From Amoebidium appalachense (lineage: Eukaryota > Ichthyosporea): DNA of 64,000 bases. Position numbers and translations under genes: made by a program. A model generated the notes under the pieces. It searched no databases, had not been told where the DNA came from, and saw only the letters and a list, made by a program, of their open reading frames with translations. Below are positions 19,561 through 53,692 of this stretch, piece after piece. The stretch lies in assembly GCA_963693365.1 (NCBI GenBank), contig CAVNZM010000004.1, positions 1,860,001-1,924,000 of the forward strand, written 5' to 3'. Numbering within the stretch: position 1 is the first letter of the stretch; every line of letters starts with the position of its first letter.

Positions 19561-22500
19561 TTCTGGTGGTGTAATGTTGCACGTGTATGTCTTTGCGGAT
19601 GATTCGTCGGACGTGGATGTGTGTCTGTTTGGAAGGTTGGTGCTCTACCTGGGTCTATTGAGTGTGTGTTTGAGATCGTGTATGAATTCATGCTTCCACG
19701 CGCGCCTGCATTGACACAAGACTGAAGTTAATTCCTATATTTGTGTGGGTAATTTCTGTATAAGTGGGCATTTGCCCCCTCCCTCCCCCCCCCCCCCCCC
19801 CCCCTCACCACCTCATCCCCCTCTCCCGCTTCCCCCCCCCCCCCTCCCCCCTTCCCCCGGGGCACAGTTCACACAATCAAATTCCATGTGTTCCCCTTCC
19901 TTGCCCTTCCTTTCCTTATGTTGCCCGTCTTTTTTGTTCCCTGTATTTTAACCTCAGCTGAAATGCCCAAATCGGTGGTCATAACACTATTGCACATTCT
20001 GATGTTATGGACACAGCAGCACCTGTGCACTACAGTAGCCCTTTCATTCATTTACCCTCTCAACGTATCACTTCTGGTTATGCCAAATTCCCCCCCCCCC
20101 CCCCCCCCCTTCCCCCCAATCCTACCCCCCTCCCCCCCCCCCCCCCGCCCCCTCCCCTTCTGGTTATACCACGTTCTGTTGCCTCCCCTTCCCCCCCTCC
20201 CCCTCCCCCCCCCCCCCCCCCCGGGGCGCTTTCCTCCCCCCCTACCTCTGCTATTTCGATGTATCCCCATCAATATGCCAAAACACCATCATTTCTTCAC
20301 CATCACACTATGCAATCACTCACATTAAAAACCTTCACACAGGCAAACGGGAATACATCGTTCTGATCAACCAGACCTCCCGTTTCCCCGAGTTCACCCC
20401 TGACACGGAGCACATCTACCGCGACAACTACGCCCGCACCCTCGGTGTTCCCCCGCAAGTCATCATTTTCGTTGACGGCAACAAATCAGACCGTGTAGAG
20501 TATGTGCGTCAAGAACTATTTGGGTGTCTTCAGTTGTATGTTTCTGACCAGCAACATGGGCTCCTAGCCACAAGTCTGTTGCATTCTGACGTGCGCAGTG
20601 CACTTAGGGCCGACCCTCAACTGGCAGCAAGCTGGGATAGTGCCATGATGGCTGTGGCCCAGGCATATGCTCAGACTCAAGTCGTCACTGTGCCTGTAAG
20701 TGCCCCCCCCCCCCCCCCCCCCCCCCCTTCTCCTCTCTCTCCCTTCCCCCTCCCTCTGGTAGTGCATCTGCCCAGACCTGTGTGCACACAGCCATATACT
20801 AAACACAAAATGTGCAACCTTCTACCAATAGTTTGTGACCGTCAACAATGTTTTCTTTTTGCTGGGGAACACGTAGCATCATATCGGTATCCCTCTGAAA
20901 GTGGGTGGGTGGTACGGTGCATATGGTGTATGCCTGTGTGTGTACCTGTTCGTGCATGTTTGTGTGTGGGATGCCTGGTGGCGATGGATGGGGGAGGGGG
21001 GAAGATGTGTGTAGGTGTGTGTTTTGGGATGGGGGGGGGGGGGGGGGGGGGTGAAGAAGACAGAAAGGAGGGAGATCTCTAGAATTTGAATAGTTATTAT
21101 TTACACCACATCCAAGCATACCCATTGGCTATTTCTGATGGTTATCTATTCCCCCCCCCCCCCCCCCCCCACCCCATCCCCCACCGCCGTTTCCCTCCTT
21201 TCACCCACCTACCAACACGTCCACAACATAATTCCCCATGGTCTGCTCCTCCCTCTCCCCCCCCATCCCCCCCCCCCCCCCCCCCCCCCCCCCACACACA
21301 CCCTTCCCCCCCCCCCCCCCCCATCCATGCTTCCACACTCCCTGTCTTTTGTTCTCTTGAAACCCCTACCTCTACCCCCTCCTTCGCTCTCTTTCCCCCT
21401 CTTCCCCCCCCTCCCCCCCCCTCCCTCCCCCTTCTCCTCTCCACCCCCCCCCCCCCCCCTTCCACTTTCTCTCCCCTCTCCCCCTTTCTCCCCGCCCCCC
21501 CCCCCCCCACCCCCTTGCAGTGGATCAAGCAGCAGGTCGGGCAGGGCACCACATGGTCACGCATCTACGAGCCCCACCTGTCCCCATCGTGGAACCTCAG
21601 CAGCCCCAGCCTGCTCCTTGCCGAGGGGGCAGCCTGCAGCACCTATGACCCTGACGTGGTCGAGGTACTGCTTGCAATGGGCTACCGTCAGGCCCACGTC
21701 ATCACCCTCTTGCGCCTGTGCCCCATCCCACCATTTGTGGATGTAGAAGAACTAAATTCGGGTTCGTTGGGGTCTGGAAGCGTGGCGGTGTCGCGGGGAG
21801 AAAACACGGATGTAAACAAAAGCACAAGGCGGAAATGGTCGATTACTGGGTGGGTGGTGTCTATGATGCCCTCACTAGCCGACACGGTGAGGAGGTATGA
21901 GGAGATGGGATTTGAGGAGGCGGCGGTGTTGAAGGGGATTGACGTGTTGGCGTCGACTCCGGAAGGGAAACGAACGTGGAACCCGGAGTCGCAGAAACTT
22001 CCTGAGCCACCCAGCGTGTTTTTGGACGCGCTCACCGATTTGCTTCTTTCCTGCCAGGACACGCCTGCGGAGAAGCAAAGCACAAACAGCGGCTTGCTGG
22101 TTGAAATCCCCAGCCAGCATTTTACCGACACGGAAATGTTAGCGATACTCACACGAAACGCACGGTTTAAGGTGGTGGAGCCGGTAGATGCCAGCCAAGG
22201 GGCATATGCGGCGATGGGGTTTAACGAGAGTATGGATACGGAGGAGAGGGTGAAGTTGTTTAAGGTGGCACTGCTGGAAAGGCGCATCAACACAAAACGT
22301 CGCACGGTTCCTGTGTACAGAGATCAGAACGGCAGCGTGGTGTCTTCTCTCTTAGCGGCTATTTTGTGTTTGGATGCGGAAGTGGTTAAAGACGGGATCA
22401 AACTGTCGATTGCAAAAGACAAAGCCGTGGACGCAGGCGGTGTTTTAAAAAGCGCCCTGACAGACGTCGCGGCATATCTTCGCGCCGGCAACCACCCCAT

Positions 22501-23396
22501 GTTCCGCCCCCACCCCCAGCGGGGAAGTGTATTTCAGTGCGCAGGGGTACGTGGACAAAGCAGACGCCATATCAGCCTACACCGCCATCGGCCGACTGGT
22601 GGGTATATGTCTTCAAAACATCGGCGAGTGCAGTCTTCCCCACTGCTTCCCTGTTGCTGTGTTCCGCGCCATTCTCGGTGAGCCGCTCGGGATATCAGAT
22701 CTTGAGACCTTAGATGAAGACCTTGCCCGGGGCATACGTTCCATGTGTCTTTTGGACGCACCCACCTTCGATACTCTCGGTCAGACATTTAGCGTCACAG
22801 CGCCCATTCGTCCGGTTGGCTGGCAGACGGCTGAATCCACCCCCGGCCCCCAGCTGGCTAGTTTCGATCTTGCGCCCCGGGGGAGTAACACGGAGGTTAC
22901 GGCAGCAACACGGCTTCCTTTTCTCCTCGGGTACACGTGGTTTAGTCTGGGCCGGTGCCTTCCCCTGCATGCCTTTGTGCTGGGGGTTAGCCAGGCATGC
23001 CCACGTGATCTCCTGTCTGTGTTCACCCCTGCCATGCTGCAAGTGGCCGTCAACGGTGCCGGGAGCATTGATTTTGCGGCGATTCGCGCACAGTCAAGCA
23101 CACTCCCTAGCGAAGGGGGACCCCAGGTGGATTGGTTCTATGAGGTTGCAGAGTCTTTGCCCAAAGAAGACCAGGCCCTTCTGTTGGTTTTCATCACCGG
23201 CTCGTCTGTACCACCCATTGGAGGGCTGTCTATCTGTGTGAAGCTGTTGCCTAAGGCTGCACCCGATGCACTGCCCGTGTCCCATACGTGTGTGAATATG
23301 CTGGATTTGCCACCGTATCCAAGTAAGGAGGTGTTGCAGGAGAGGTTGCTGTATGCTGTGAGGAATACCGCTACTACGCAGTTTGGAAAGGTGTAG
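14503..23396 (+). CDS. Lipase-like / GTPase / UBA-like / HECT E3 ubiquitin ligase fusion
   Basis: Four exons: 14503-17478, 18750-19088, 20343-20695 and 21521-23396, giving about 1,847 residues once two one-base breaks are allowed for (C4 at 17271-17274 one short; C5 at 22513-22517 one long). The start MGNHGSKR is a classic N-myristoylation signal with a good Kozak context (ACCATGG). Residues about 320-400 resemble a class 3 lipase: FTGFSVAGTVAHMAAL (GxSxG, Ser324) and INISAEADPVPEL (Asp396). Two hydrophobic stretches lie at about 796-832 and 841-868. Exon one ends at a glycine that completes the P-loop GVHNAGKSFW. DFPGTSDE is a G3 motif; the G4 site reads NQTS rather than NKxD. Three MGY/MGF helices (about 1268, 1350 and 1450) look UBA-like. 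The C-terminal HECT domain shows DAGGVL, a WFYEVAES helix, VFITGSSVPP and SHTCVNMLDLPPYPS, with the catalytic Cys at 23289-23291. HECT enzymes transfer ubiquitin through that thioester Cys. The whole combination is unfamiliar to me; the lipase His was not found, so hydrolase activity is uncertain. Confidence 0.82.
17479..18749 (+). other. Intron 1 of the HECT-fusion gene
   Basis: Donor GTATGTTAAC and acceptor CACTTGCAG. The intron is dominated by C runs and C/T-rich sequence (17505-17527, 17587-17604, 17630-17655, 18016-18034, 18180-18215, 18436-18466, 18560-18582). It splits the first glycine codon of the GTPase P-loop. Confidence 0.85.
19089..20342 (+). other. Intron 2 of the HECT-fusion gene
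   Basis: Donor GTGGGTGATG and acceptor TTCACACAG. It holds TG-rich sequence, G runs (19378-19402), a T-run followed by a G-run at 19507-19559, then C runs at 19787-19804, 20091-20109 and 20204-20222. No coding sequence is seen. Confidence 0.8.
20696..21520 (+). other. Intron 3 of the HECT-fusion gene
   Basis: Donor GTAAGTG and acceptor CCCCTTGCAG. It contains C runs at 20703-20727, 21151-21170, 21268-21292 and 21307-21322, and a G run at 21030-21050. Reading frames through it are Pro-rich artefacts. Confidence 0.85.
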
Positions 23397-23466
23397 GTGT
23401 GTGGTGTTATTGGAGTGTAGGGTGTTGTGGTTTTTGTGATTGCTAAAAGGAATGCGGATAAGTAGG

Positions 23467-23653
<187 letters not shown>

Positions 23654-24260
23654 CATGCACCCATGCGCACACGCAGGCACAGAGACATGGCACATACAGA
23701 CATGGACATCAACAGCAGGTGCAGGTGTACACTTATCTAGTGCTACATCTGTTTTACTATCCCTGGGGCACAGAGTTAGGGAAAGTTGTATGAATGGTAG
23801 TTGCTAATATTAGAAGAGATCATTCCCTATGCCTCGAAATGATAAGTAGGAGACTGATCTGCTGTCATGCCCTCGTTTCAGACAGGCTTTCATTTTCATC
23901 ATGTTATTATCGTTCTGATCAAATCATTTTTCTTGTAATTGCTAGCATTATTGTTGTTGGTTATTGTCAATGGTTTTAACTATCATACACATTGTGGCTA
24001 TCTTTGTTGTAATGAATTTTACCGTTATCAGACCAAGTATTATAATTATAACGTCTTATCCTTCACTTCCACCAGAGAAGTCTGTGGACAGCTCCTTGAA
24101 GTCGAAATCATGATTATTTGAATTTGTACAAGTACCGCCTAAGGAGTATCATCGTTGGGCAAAGTAATTCGACAGTTCATGTTTCCCGGGGAGGAGGCCT
24201 CCGGAGGGGTGGGGGGATGGGGGAGGAGGTGGTGTTTGCGCGTATGTGTGTGGGTGTGTG

Positions 24261-24265
<5 letters not shown>

Positions 24266-24296
<31 letters not shown>
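24266..24296. repeat. Poly-G tract
   Basis: A G run of about 31 in the promoter-side intergenic region, followed by further G-rich sequence. Confidence 0.95.
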
Positions 24297-24297
<1 letters not shown>

Positions 24298-24708
24298 GGG
24301 GGGAGGGGGAGGTGGTGTGGCGTGTGTGTGTGTTGGGGGCAGCCGGTGCAGTCTTGATCAATAGAAGCGCGAACATGGTGGAACGGCGTGAGCCATTAAG
24401 AGCCACTGCTGATTGGCCAGAAATGGAATGCATCATCAATGAGAAGTCCCACATGCAATGCACACCGTTTCTTCAGTTTACATACACGAGTTCGCAATTG
24501 AATTCTTGAAGTCTTTGGATAACTATATAAGGTTCGTTGGTATGATCTGATTGGTTGTGCTTTACGGTTTACGGTTTACGGTTGTGATTGGACCAGAGCA
24601 CTAATGTACAGCCCAGAAAGGGCAATATAAGCCCGGTTTCACCTAGAAAACAGGTTTTTATCAACTAGCAAAAGTTATTGGAAATAAAGAAACGCGCAAT
24701 AATGAGAT

Positions 24709-24852
24709 ATGGAGTCGCAGTGGTCCAACGCGTCCTTCACCGTCAAAATCGACCAAAACCGCCTGGGTGTGGGGCGCCGACCGCGGCGGCGGCCGACTCT
24801 TGGGCTGATCGTCTACGACAAAATCATCGTTTTTGCTTGTTCTGACCATTAA
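24709..24852 (+). CDS. Doubtful 47-residue reading frame
   Basis: A complete small frame starts at ATG 24709 and ends at TAA 24852. It encodes a basic segment (GRRPRRRPT) and a hydrophobic C-terminal part. A TATA-like ATATAAG lies about 85 bp upstream. An overlapping minus-strand frame (24661-24867, 68 residues) is equally open, and the GC-rich core around 24775 is partly palindromic, so either or both may be chance. No family is recognised. Confidence 0.18.
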   Translation: MESQWSNASFTVKIDQNRLGVGRRPRRRPTLGLIVYDKIIVFACSDH

Positions 24853-25185
24853 ATAAGCGCCGGACACCCCATGTTGCTTATATTAAAAATGTGTGTCGCT
24901 TTGTTTGTCAAGCTATTAATTAGGCGGCCAAAGCCTGTTTTCTATTCATATTTTCGACCTTAAAGCCCTTACATGGTTTTTGGACCACAGCCATTGAGAC
25001 AAGCGACCGTAAAAATTGCCGCGGCTCATTTTGAAGCGATGCAATCAGATTTGAACCACTACTTAGTGATTGCGAACTCGTGTATACTCTCGCTTTGTGC
25101 ATGGCACAATCCTAGGAACAACCATCCTGCTAGTCAGTGTTCGTCCCGACTCCCCAAAGAGATGTGTAGATAGGGGCCAGGCAGT

Positions 25186-47675
<22,490 letters not shown>

Positions 47676-49144
47676 TTTTTGGATGTATTTGGTTTTATTG
47701 TTTTGCTCTCGGCCTTGCTACTGAATGAGAATATGGCATTGCGTTTTCAACAGGTTGTCACCGTTTTTTTTTTTTTGTTTTGTTTTTGTTTTTTTTGTTT
47801 GTTTGTTTGTTTGTTTGTTTCTCAGTGATAATCAATAGCTCGGGATGTTCAGTTGTCCACATAATTGTGGATGGATGTATGTGCATGAAGTTTGATTTAT
47901 TTACGTGTGCGTGCAAATATAGGGCTAGAACTGTCAAAGCATAAACTACCATCATTTCAAATCCGAAAGAAGGTTGTAGCACAGTGTTTTTGAGGTTTGT
48001 ACTCGTTGGCTTGACAATGTCCTTGCTCGAGATATCCGGATCCATTTTGGCGCAAAGAATCGATGGGAATAATGGTCAGTTTTCGAGTTTTGCTATCGCT
48101 GCTGAGATTACCGCTGAGCTCGAGTATCACCCCCCCCCCCCCCCCCCCCCCCCCCCGATCCCGAGGCCTCCCCCCGCAGAAAAAAAATGACAGACCACAT
48201 ATACAGAATGTGTCTTACGTCATCTCACTCATTGCAATGAGAAAACGATCACAGACACCCTCCACGTGCCCTCTAACTACCCACCCCTGAACCCGCATAG
48301 CTAGCCACACATCCACCCGTAGCACGCGCACTATGTCATCGCTATACACAACGAAGTGCTCAATGTTGTGAAACGGAAATTCGAACCGAAATGTTACAGT
48401 TCAGCCCCTAGCACCGCATGCATATGCATGTCAAAGTGCATGCTGATTGCAATCACTAGGTCCAGGACCTGCAATCGAAACTAAAACCCTTCCAAAACTT
48501 TGATGTGATTCCAGTTTTTTTTTGCCTGTTGTTTGGGTACATGTACATACATTCTAATTGTATTCGAATCCTAGATCTACCCGTCGTGATCATGAAGGTG
48601 GAAGACTGATCGAACATCCGGAGAATGTCCGGCGTGTCGGGCTATGTATACCTCTTTTCGTCCCAGCTCGCACATATTTATGTTTGTGAGACACAGCGGT
48701 TTATGTATTGCATGACTGCATGCACATGTACACATGCGTATTAGTCAGTGTGGATATATGCATGTGTGTATCATTTTCGGCACAGCCAACAAAAGTAATA
48801 TAAAACAGTGTGGTGCTTCGTTTACGTACATATTCACAATTACTTCTATTTGCACGAAGTAACCTTTGTTATGTCATCGCTACGGCGGCCCTTTCAGAGC
48901 GTGCAGCACACACGTGCTTCTCTTGAACATGTATCATGGCATACATTCTCGACAGGAATGGGCAGGAATGGGTCAACGCACCACACATGTACATGTGATA
49001 TGTCTCTGTGGTGCACTTTGTGAAGTGCAGCTAATTACTATGCATATTGTTGGGTCTGAGACAAACACGGAAGCATTTTTTTACGCCGTAACCTTAGAAC
49101 AGTGTTTCACGCATGATTGTTGCTATTAAATATTAGATTATTGA

Positions 49145-49153
49145 TGTACTGAA

Positions 49154-49158
<5 letters not shown>
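49145..49158. repeat. Target-site duplication, left copy
   Basis: The 14-bp sequence TGTACTGAATAGCT occurs here and again at 49383-49396, flanking the SINE-like insertion exactly. Confidence 0.85.
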
Positions 49159-49202
<44 letters not shown>

Positions 49203-49382
49203 GTTTTGTTCCCGGAGGGCCTTTTCAGGCCCTCGAGGGAAACTACCGTCTACCACACAGCACCGACAGTACACTAGTTAAGGTGCTATCTATGAGTTCA
49301 GCTAAGCTAAACCATCCTTCACAACCTAACTATAAGTACACACTTTGTCCGGGGCTACTACCCCAGCCACGCCGGCAGGAGT
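49159..49382 (-). mobile_element. SINE-like retroposon with poly-A tail
   Basis: Read on the minus strand, a body of about 187 bp ends in a run of roughly 35 A (the plus-strand T run at 49159-49194), and the whole insert is flanked by a perfect 14-bp duplication. That is the hallmark of target-primed reverse transcription. The body holds no reading frame. It has a GC-rich start (GCCGGCGTGGCTGGGGTAG) that could hide an A-box-like element, and a hairpin (GAGGGCCT/AGGCCCTC, 49215-49234) just before the tail. It is inserted opposite to the flanking genes. Confidence 0.75.
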
Positions 49383-49396
49383 TGTACTGAATAGCT
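49383..49396. repeat. Target-site duplication, right copy
   Basis: Second copy of TGTACTGAATAGCT, bordering the 5' end of the SINE-like insert. Confidence 0.85.
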
Positions 49397-50542
49397 AACA
49401 AGCGGTGTTACCGCATGTATTGTTGCTAAAGAGGGTCGGAGGTCCCCACACCCCAATGCATATTTATTGATGCGCCCTTAAACCCCAAAACCGTTCTCCG
49501 GGGGCTATTCTAGCTCTCTCACTCACGTGATCCAGCAAGACGGGTACCGTGAGCAGGCTTTATACCGTAGCTGCATGAGCAACGACAAAAAGGCACACAA
49601 GATTCAAACTCCATTTATAGGCTAACTATTCACTAAACATAATGTTTATGTAGACAAGTATACTTCAGGCACAAGAACGGTTGAACTCACAACCCATGCC
49701 ATTCACAACCCGTTTTCTGTGTACGACACAGGCTGTGCACATGTGGTCCGTCGCGCCAGTCTAAGACAATAACGAGAAAAACAAACAGTCTTTTTGGAAT
49801 TTCAACCTCTAAAAGCAACTGCTTGTTCCTGCTGTCCCCCAAATTACTTTCAGGTTGCCTCTGCTACCTCGTGCATGCTCTCTTTCGTCTTGCTTTTTCA
49901 TTAATTTCTTCGAACTCGGCAAAGATAGCAATGACCACACTGGGATAATATCCCCATGAAACATAAAACTATATGTAAATGATCTACGCCACCCATAATA
50001 TACACCATCATGCACTACCCCATCCTCTTTGCTATCCTGCACCTCATGTGCATGGTTAGCGCCCAGCTTGACCCCACGGCCGCACTAACACCCACCACCC
50101 AGCTGACAAGCGTAACTTCCACACCACCGCCTGCTACATCTATTACATCTACTACCGCACCAGTGATTGCATCCCCCACAGGAACCACTGCAGGCAACAC
50201 AACAACAACAGCACCCAAACCAACAATAACAAAGGCCGCTCCGACACCAAAACCAATCGTAGAGCGGCCGCTTGGGTATTTTGGAGATTTTATGAACGAC
50301 CGTCTGTGCAAGAAATCTTCGGAACCGCTTTTAAAATGCTGCCATGTAGCATACAGGAACAACTCACTAAACGGTACCATGCCAGATGTGTTTGTATACG
50401 AGTTGCCTGAGGTAGATCCAGACAATCTTACCGGGATTTTTGATGGGTCGATGCCAATAATTGACACGGGGCGGCAACTTAATAACGGGACCATTGGATT
50501 GGTGGATTATAATGCTCACGCAAAGTACAAAACCTTGTACAT

Positions 50543-51337
<795 letters not shown>

Positions 51338-51555
51338 CACAACAGTTTTGGTCAAAACAACAGTCATTATTTATCGCGTAACAAACCGCGGCGGAGACCC
51401 AACAGTCACGCTGCCAGCAGGCAGCCCCAATAGGATGGTCGTGTGGAGCCCATTCTACTTAAAGAAATTCAAGAGCGGAGAACAGACTACGGCCGATAGG
51501 GAGTTTGTGGCCCACATGGTTAAAGCAATGCCGGAGCTGGCATGCGGATCAAATT

Positions 51556-51630
51556 GTAGGTTTATGGTTTTTCTCTAACCATACCCTCAGTATCGGACCA
51601 ACTACGCCGGCCAGCTCGTTACACCCCCAA

Positions 51631-51678
<48 letters not shown>

Positions 51679-51847
51679 ACTCCTCCTCGATCCTCTTCCG
51701 CCCTCTTTCCCCTTCTCATACTCCCAGTTCCCCGCCGGCACCGTCAACACCCCATCCCAACACATGCCACCCCCATCCCCTCCTCCCTTTCCCCAAGCAC
51801 CGAATAAGAAAACAAACAAACAAACAAGAAAAATTAGGGGGTGGGGT

Positions 51848-51884
<37 letters not shown>

Positions 51885-51954
51885 ATATAAGTATCGGCAA
51901 GCATGTTTTTCTAGCTGTGATGTCCCCCCCCTTCCGTTCTAAGCACCAAAAAAA

Positions 51955-51995
<41 letters not shown>

Positions 51996-52089
51996 CACTG
52001 CAACAACGGAAAAGGAAGAATTTAATTAACTTGAAAAAGAGTAGGGGGCATGATTTAAGCACACAACTAACACCACCCACCTTAAACAG
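51556..52089 (+). other. Intron 2 of the receptor pseudogene
   Basis: Donor GTAGGTTT and acceptor CTTAAACAG. It holds a C run (51633-51664) and two G runs (51850-51883 and 51961-51993). No exon is seen. Confidence 0.75.
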
Positions 52090-52283
52090 TGACCGAATAC
52101 CAGTTTGACCTCTACGTCCTTGGTGGGAACTTGGCCAAAGACATAACGGATAATCCGGCCAGCAAATGGAACCCCTCGAGTGTTCATTGGGCCGATATCA
52201 TGCTTCTCGACAGTACATCCGTACTTATTTTTGCCGCAGACAAATCAATCACAAACCTCGCCACGCCGCTACGAAACATGTTT

Positions 52284-52331
52284 CGGAAAACCACGGCCAT
52301 CTAGGTGTTTCTAGATGGCCGTGCGGAAAAC
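52284..52331. mobile_element. 32-bp perfect palindrome flanked by 8-bp direct repeats
   Basis: CGGAAAAC occurs at 52284-52291 and at 52324-52331. Between them is a 13-bp inverted repeat, CACGGCCATCTAG and CTAGATGGCCGTG, separated by GTGTTT. Removing the palindrome and one 8-bp copy (40 bp) restores an open frame from MFRK to TRRDLASDI. As it stands the insert adds a TAG. An 8-bp duplication is typical of hAT-type insertion, but so small an element is unusual. Confidence 0.8.
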
Positions 52332-52508
52332 ACGCCGCGATTTGGCTTCAGACATTGCCGAGCCGTATGCGCGAGCCTTTCTGGCGGAAGGAGAAGATGG
52401 GAAGATGTCGTTCCATGCCATACCTCTGTGGGGCACCACCAGTATCCTCGTGTCCAATAATGCAAGTCTGGCAAGTGCAAACATTAATGCATCTGACATC
52501 ATCCCCAC

Positions 52509-53545
52509 GTAAGCCCCTCCCTCCCCCCCCCCCCCCCCCCCCCCCCCCCCCTTTCCCACCCATTCACACACACACACACACACACACCCCTCTCCCTCGT
52601 CCTCCCCGCTTCACCTCCTGCACAGTACAAAGTTCCGTTTAGTTCTCCTTTCTTTCCCCCCCCTCCCCCCTTCCCCCCTCTCCACCCCCTTCGCCCCCCC
52701 CCCCCCCCCCCCCCCACACACACACCCTCTTCGCCCCCTCCCCCGTCTCCCCCCCCCCAAACCTATCCTCCTCCGCTCTTCTTCCCTCTTCCCCACCCCC
52801 TCTCCACCCCTTTTACCCCCCTCCCCTCCCCCCTGGGTGCCCCGTTATATTTCCTTTGGAAGTCTTAAGCAACCCTCACCATCCCCAAAAAAACACGATC
52901 AACGTGGCACCTTATAATTACCTTTCTCGCTTTGCCCCTCCCCCCCCCCCCCCCCCCCCTCCCCGGGTGGGCCGACCTCTCCCTCCCAGTTGTCCTAGCC
53001 CCCCTCACCCACCCTATGATTTCATGCCCCTCCTTTTTTTTTTTTTTAACCTCTCTCCCCATCTCAACCCCTCACCCACCATCACAACCATTACCCTTAC
53101 AAAGAAAAAAGAGAATTTGTTGGCCTCACCCAGCCTTTCATTTGCTGGTGCGCCTACATCGCTACCTACCGACCTACACACCGTTTTTTTCTGCTCCCTC
53201 CCTCTCCGGATCTCTCATATCGGAAGCCTGCCATACTCTCTTAGGTTTTCTCTCTACTCTTTTCTTCTTATTCTCCAACTCTCTGCACCCGCCTCTTCTC
53301 TGCCTTGCCCCCCCCCCCCCCCCCCCCCCCCCCCTTCCGCCTCCCGCCCCTCCCCTCCCTCGAGATCCTCCTCCTCCCCCCTGCCCTTTCCAACTCCACC
53401 TTCTCCCCTCCCCTCCTTCTCATCCCTCCCTTCCCCCTCCCCCCTCCCCTCTCCTCTCATCCCCTGTCTTCCCCCAACCACCCCAAACGGCACCCACTAT
53501 CTTCCCCGATTCCCACAACCCCACTCACGTTCACACTCCCTACAG
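52509..53545 (+). other. Intron 3 of the receptor pseudogene
   Basis: Donor GTAAGCCC and acceptor CCCTACAG. It is C/T-rich with C runs at 52523-52550, 52696-52715, 52937-52960 and 53309-53334. No exon is identified, although the phase mismatch suggests a small one may be hidden here. Confidence 0.65.
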
Positions 53546-53692
53546 AGACATCCAACGATCCCCGCTTGGCCTCGTGGACGTGGGATCGGCTAATTGATCT
53601 TGCGATCACATTGCAGAACAGATACAAGGCAGATCCAAATGCAGCGGGCACGGAGCAGGGATTTACCCTCGACCCAGGTGGAGACGAGGAAG

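Larger units (their letters stand above)
47676..50009. other. Intergenic region between the NO VEIN-like gene and the class C receptor
   Basis: No supported gene. It includes a T-rich block with a TTTG repeat (47765-47820), a C run at 48130-48156, low-complexity CATG-rich sequence, and a SINE-like insertion at 49159-49382. The receptor promoter should lie in 49400-50009, but no TATA box or CCAAT cluster is obvious. Confidence 0.5.

Noticed and set aside
24560-24582. Telomere-like repeat (TTTACGG three times)
   Set aside because: Only about three copies of a non-canonical unit in an interior position; not evidence of a telomere.
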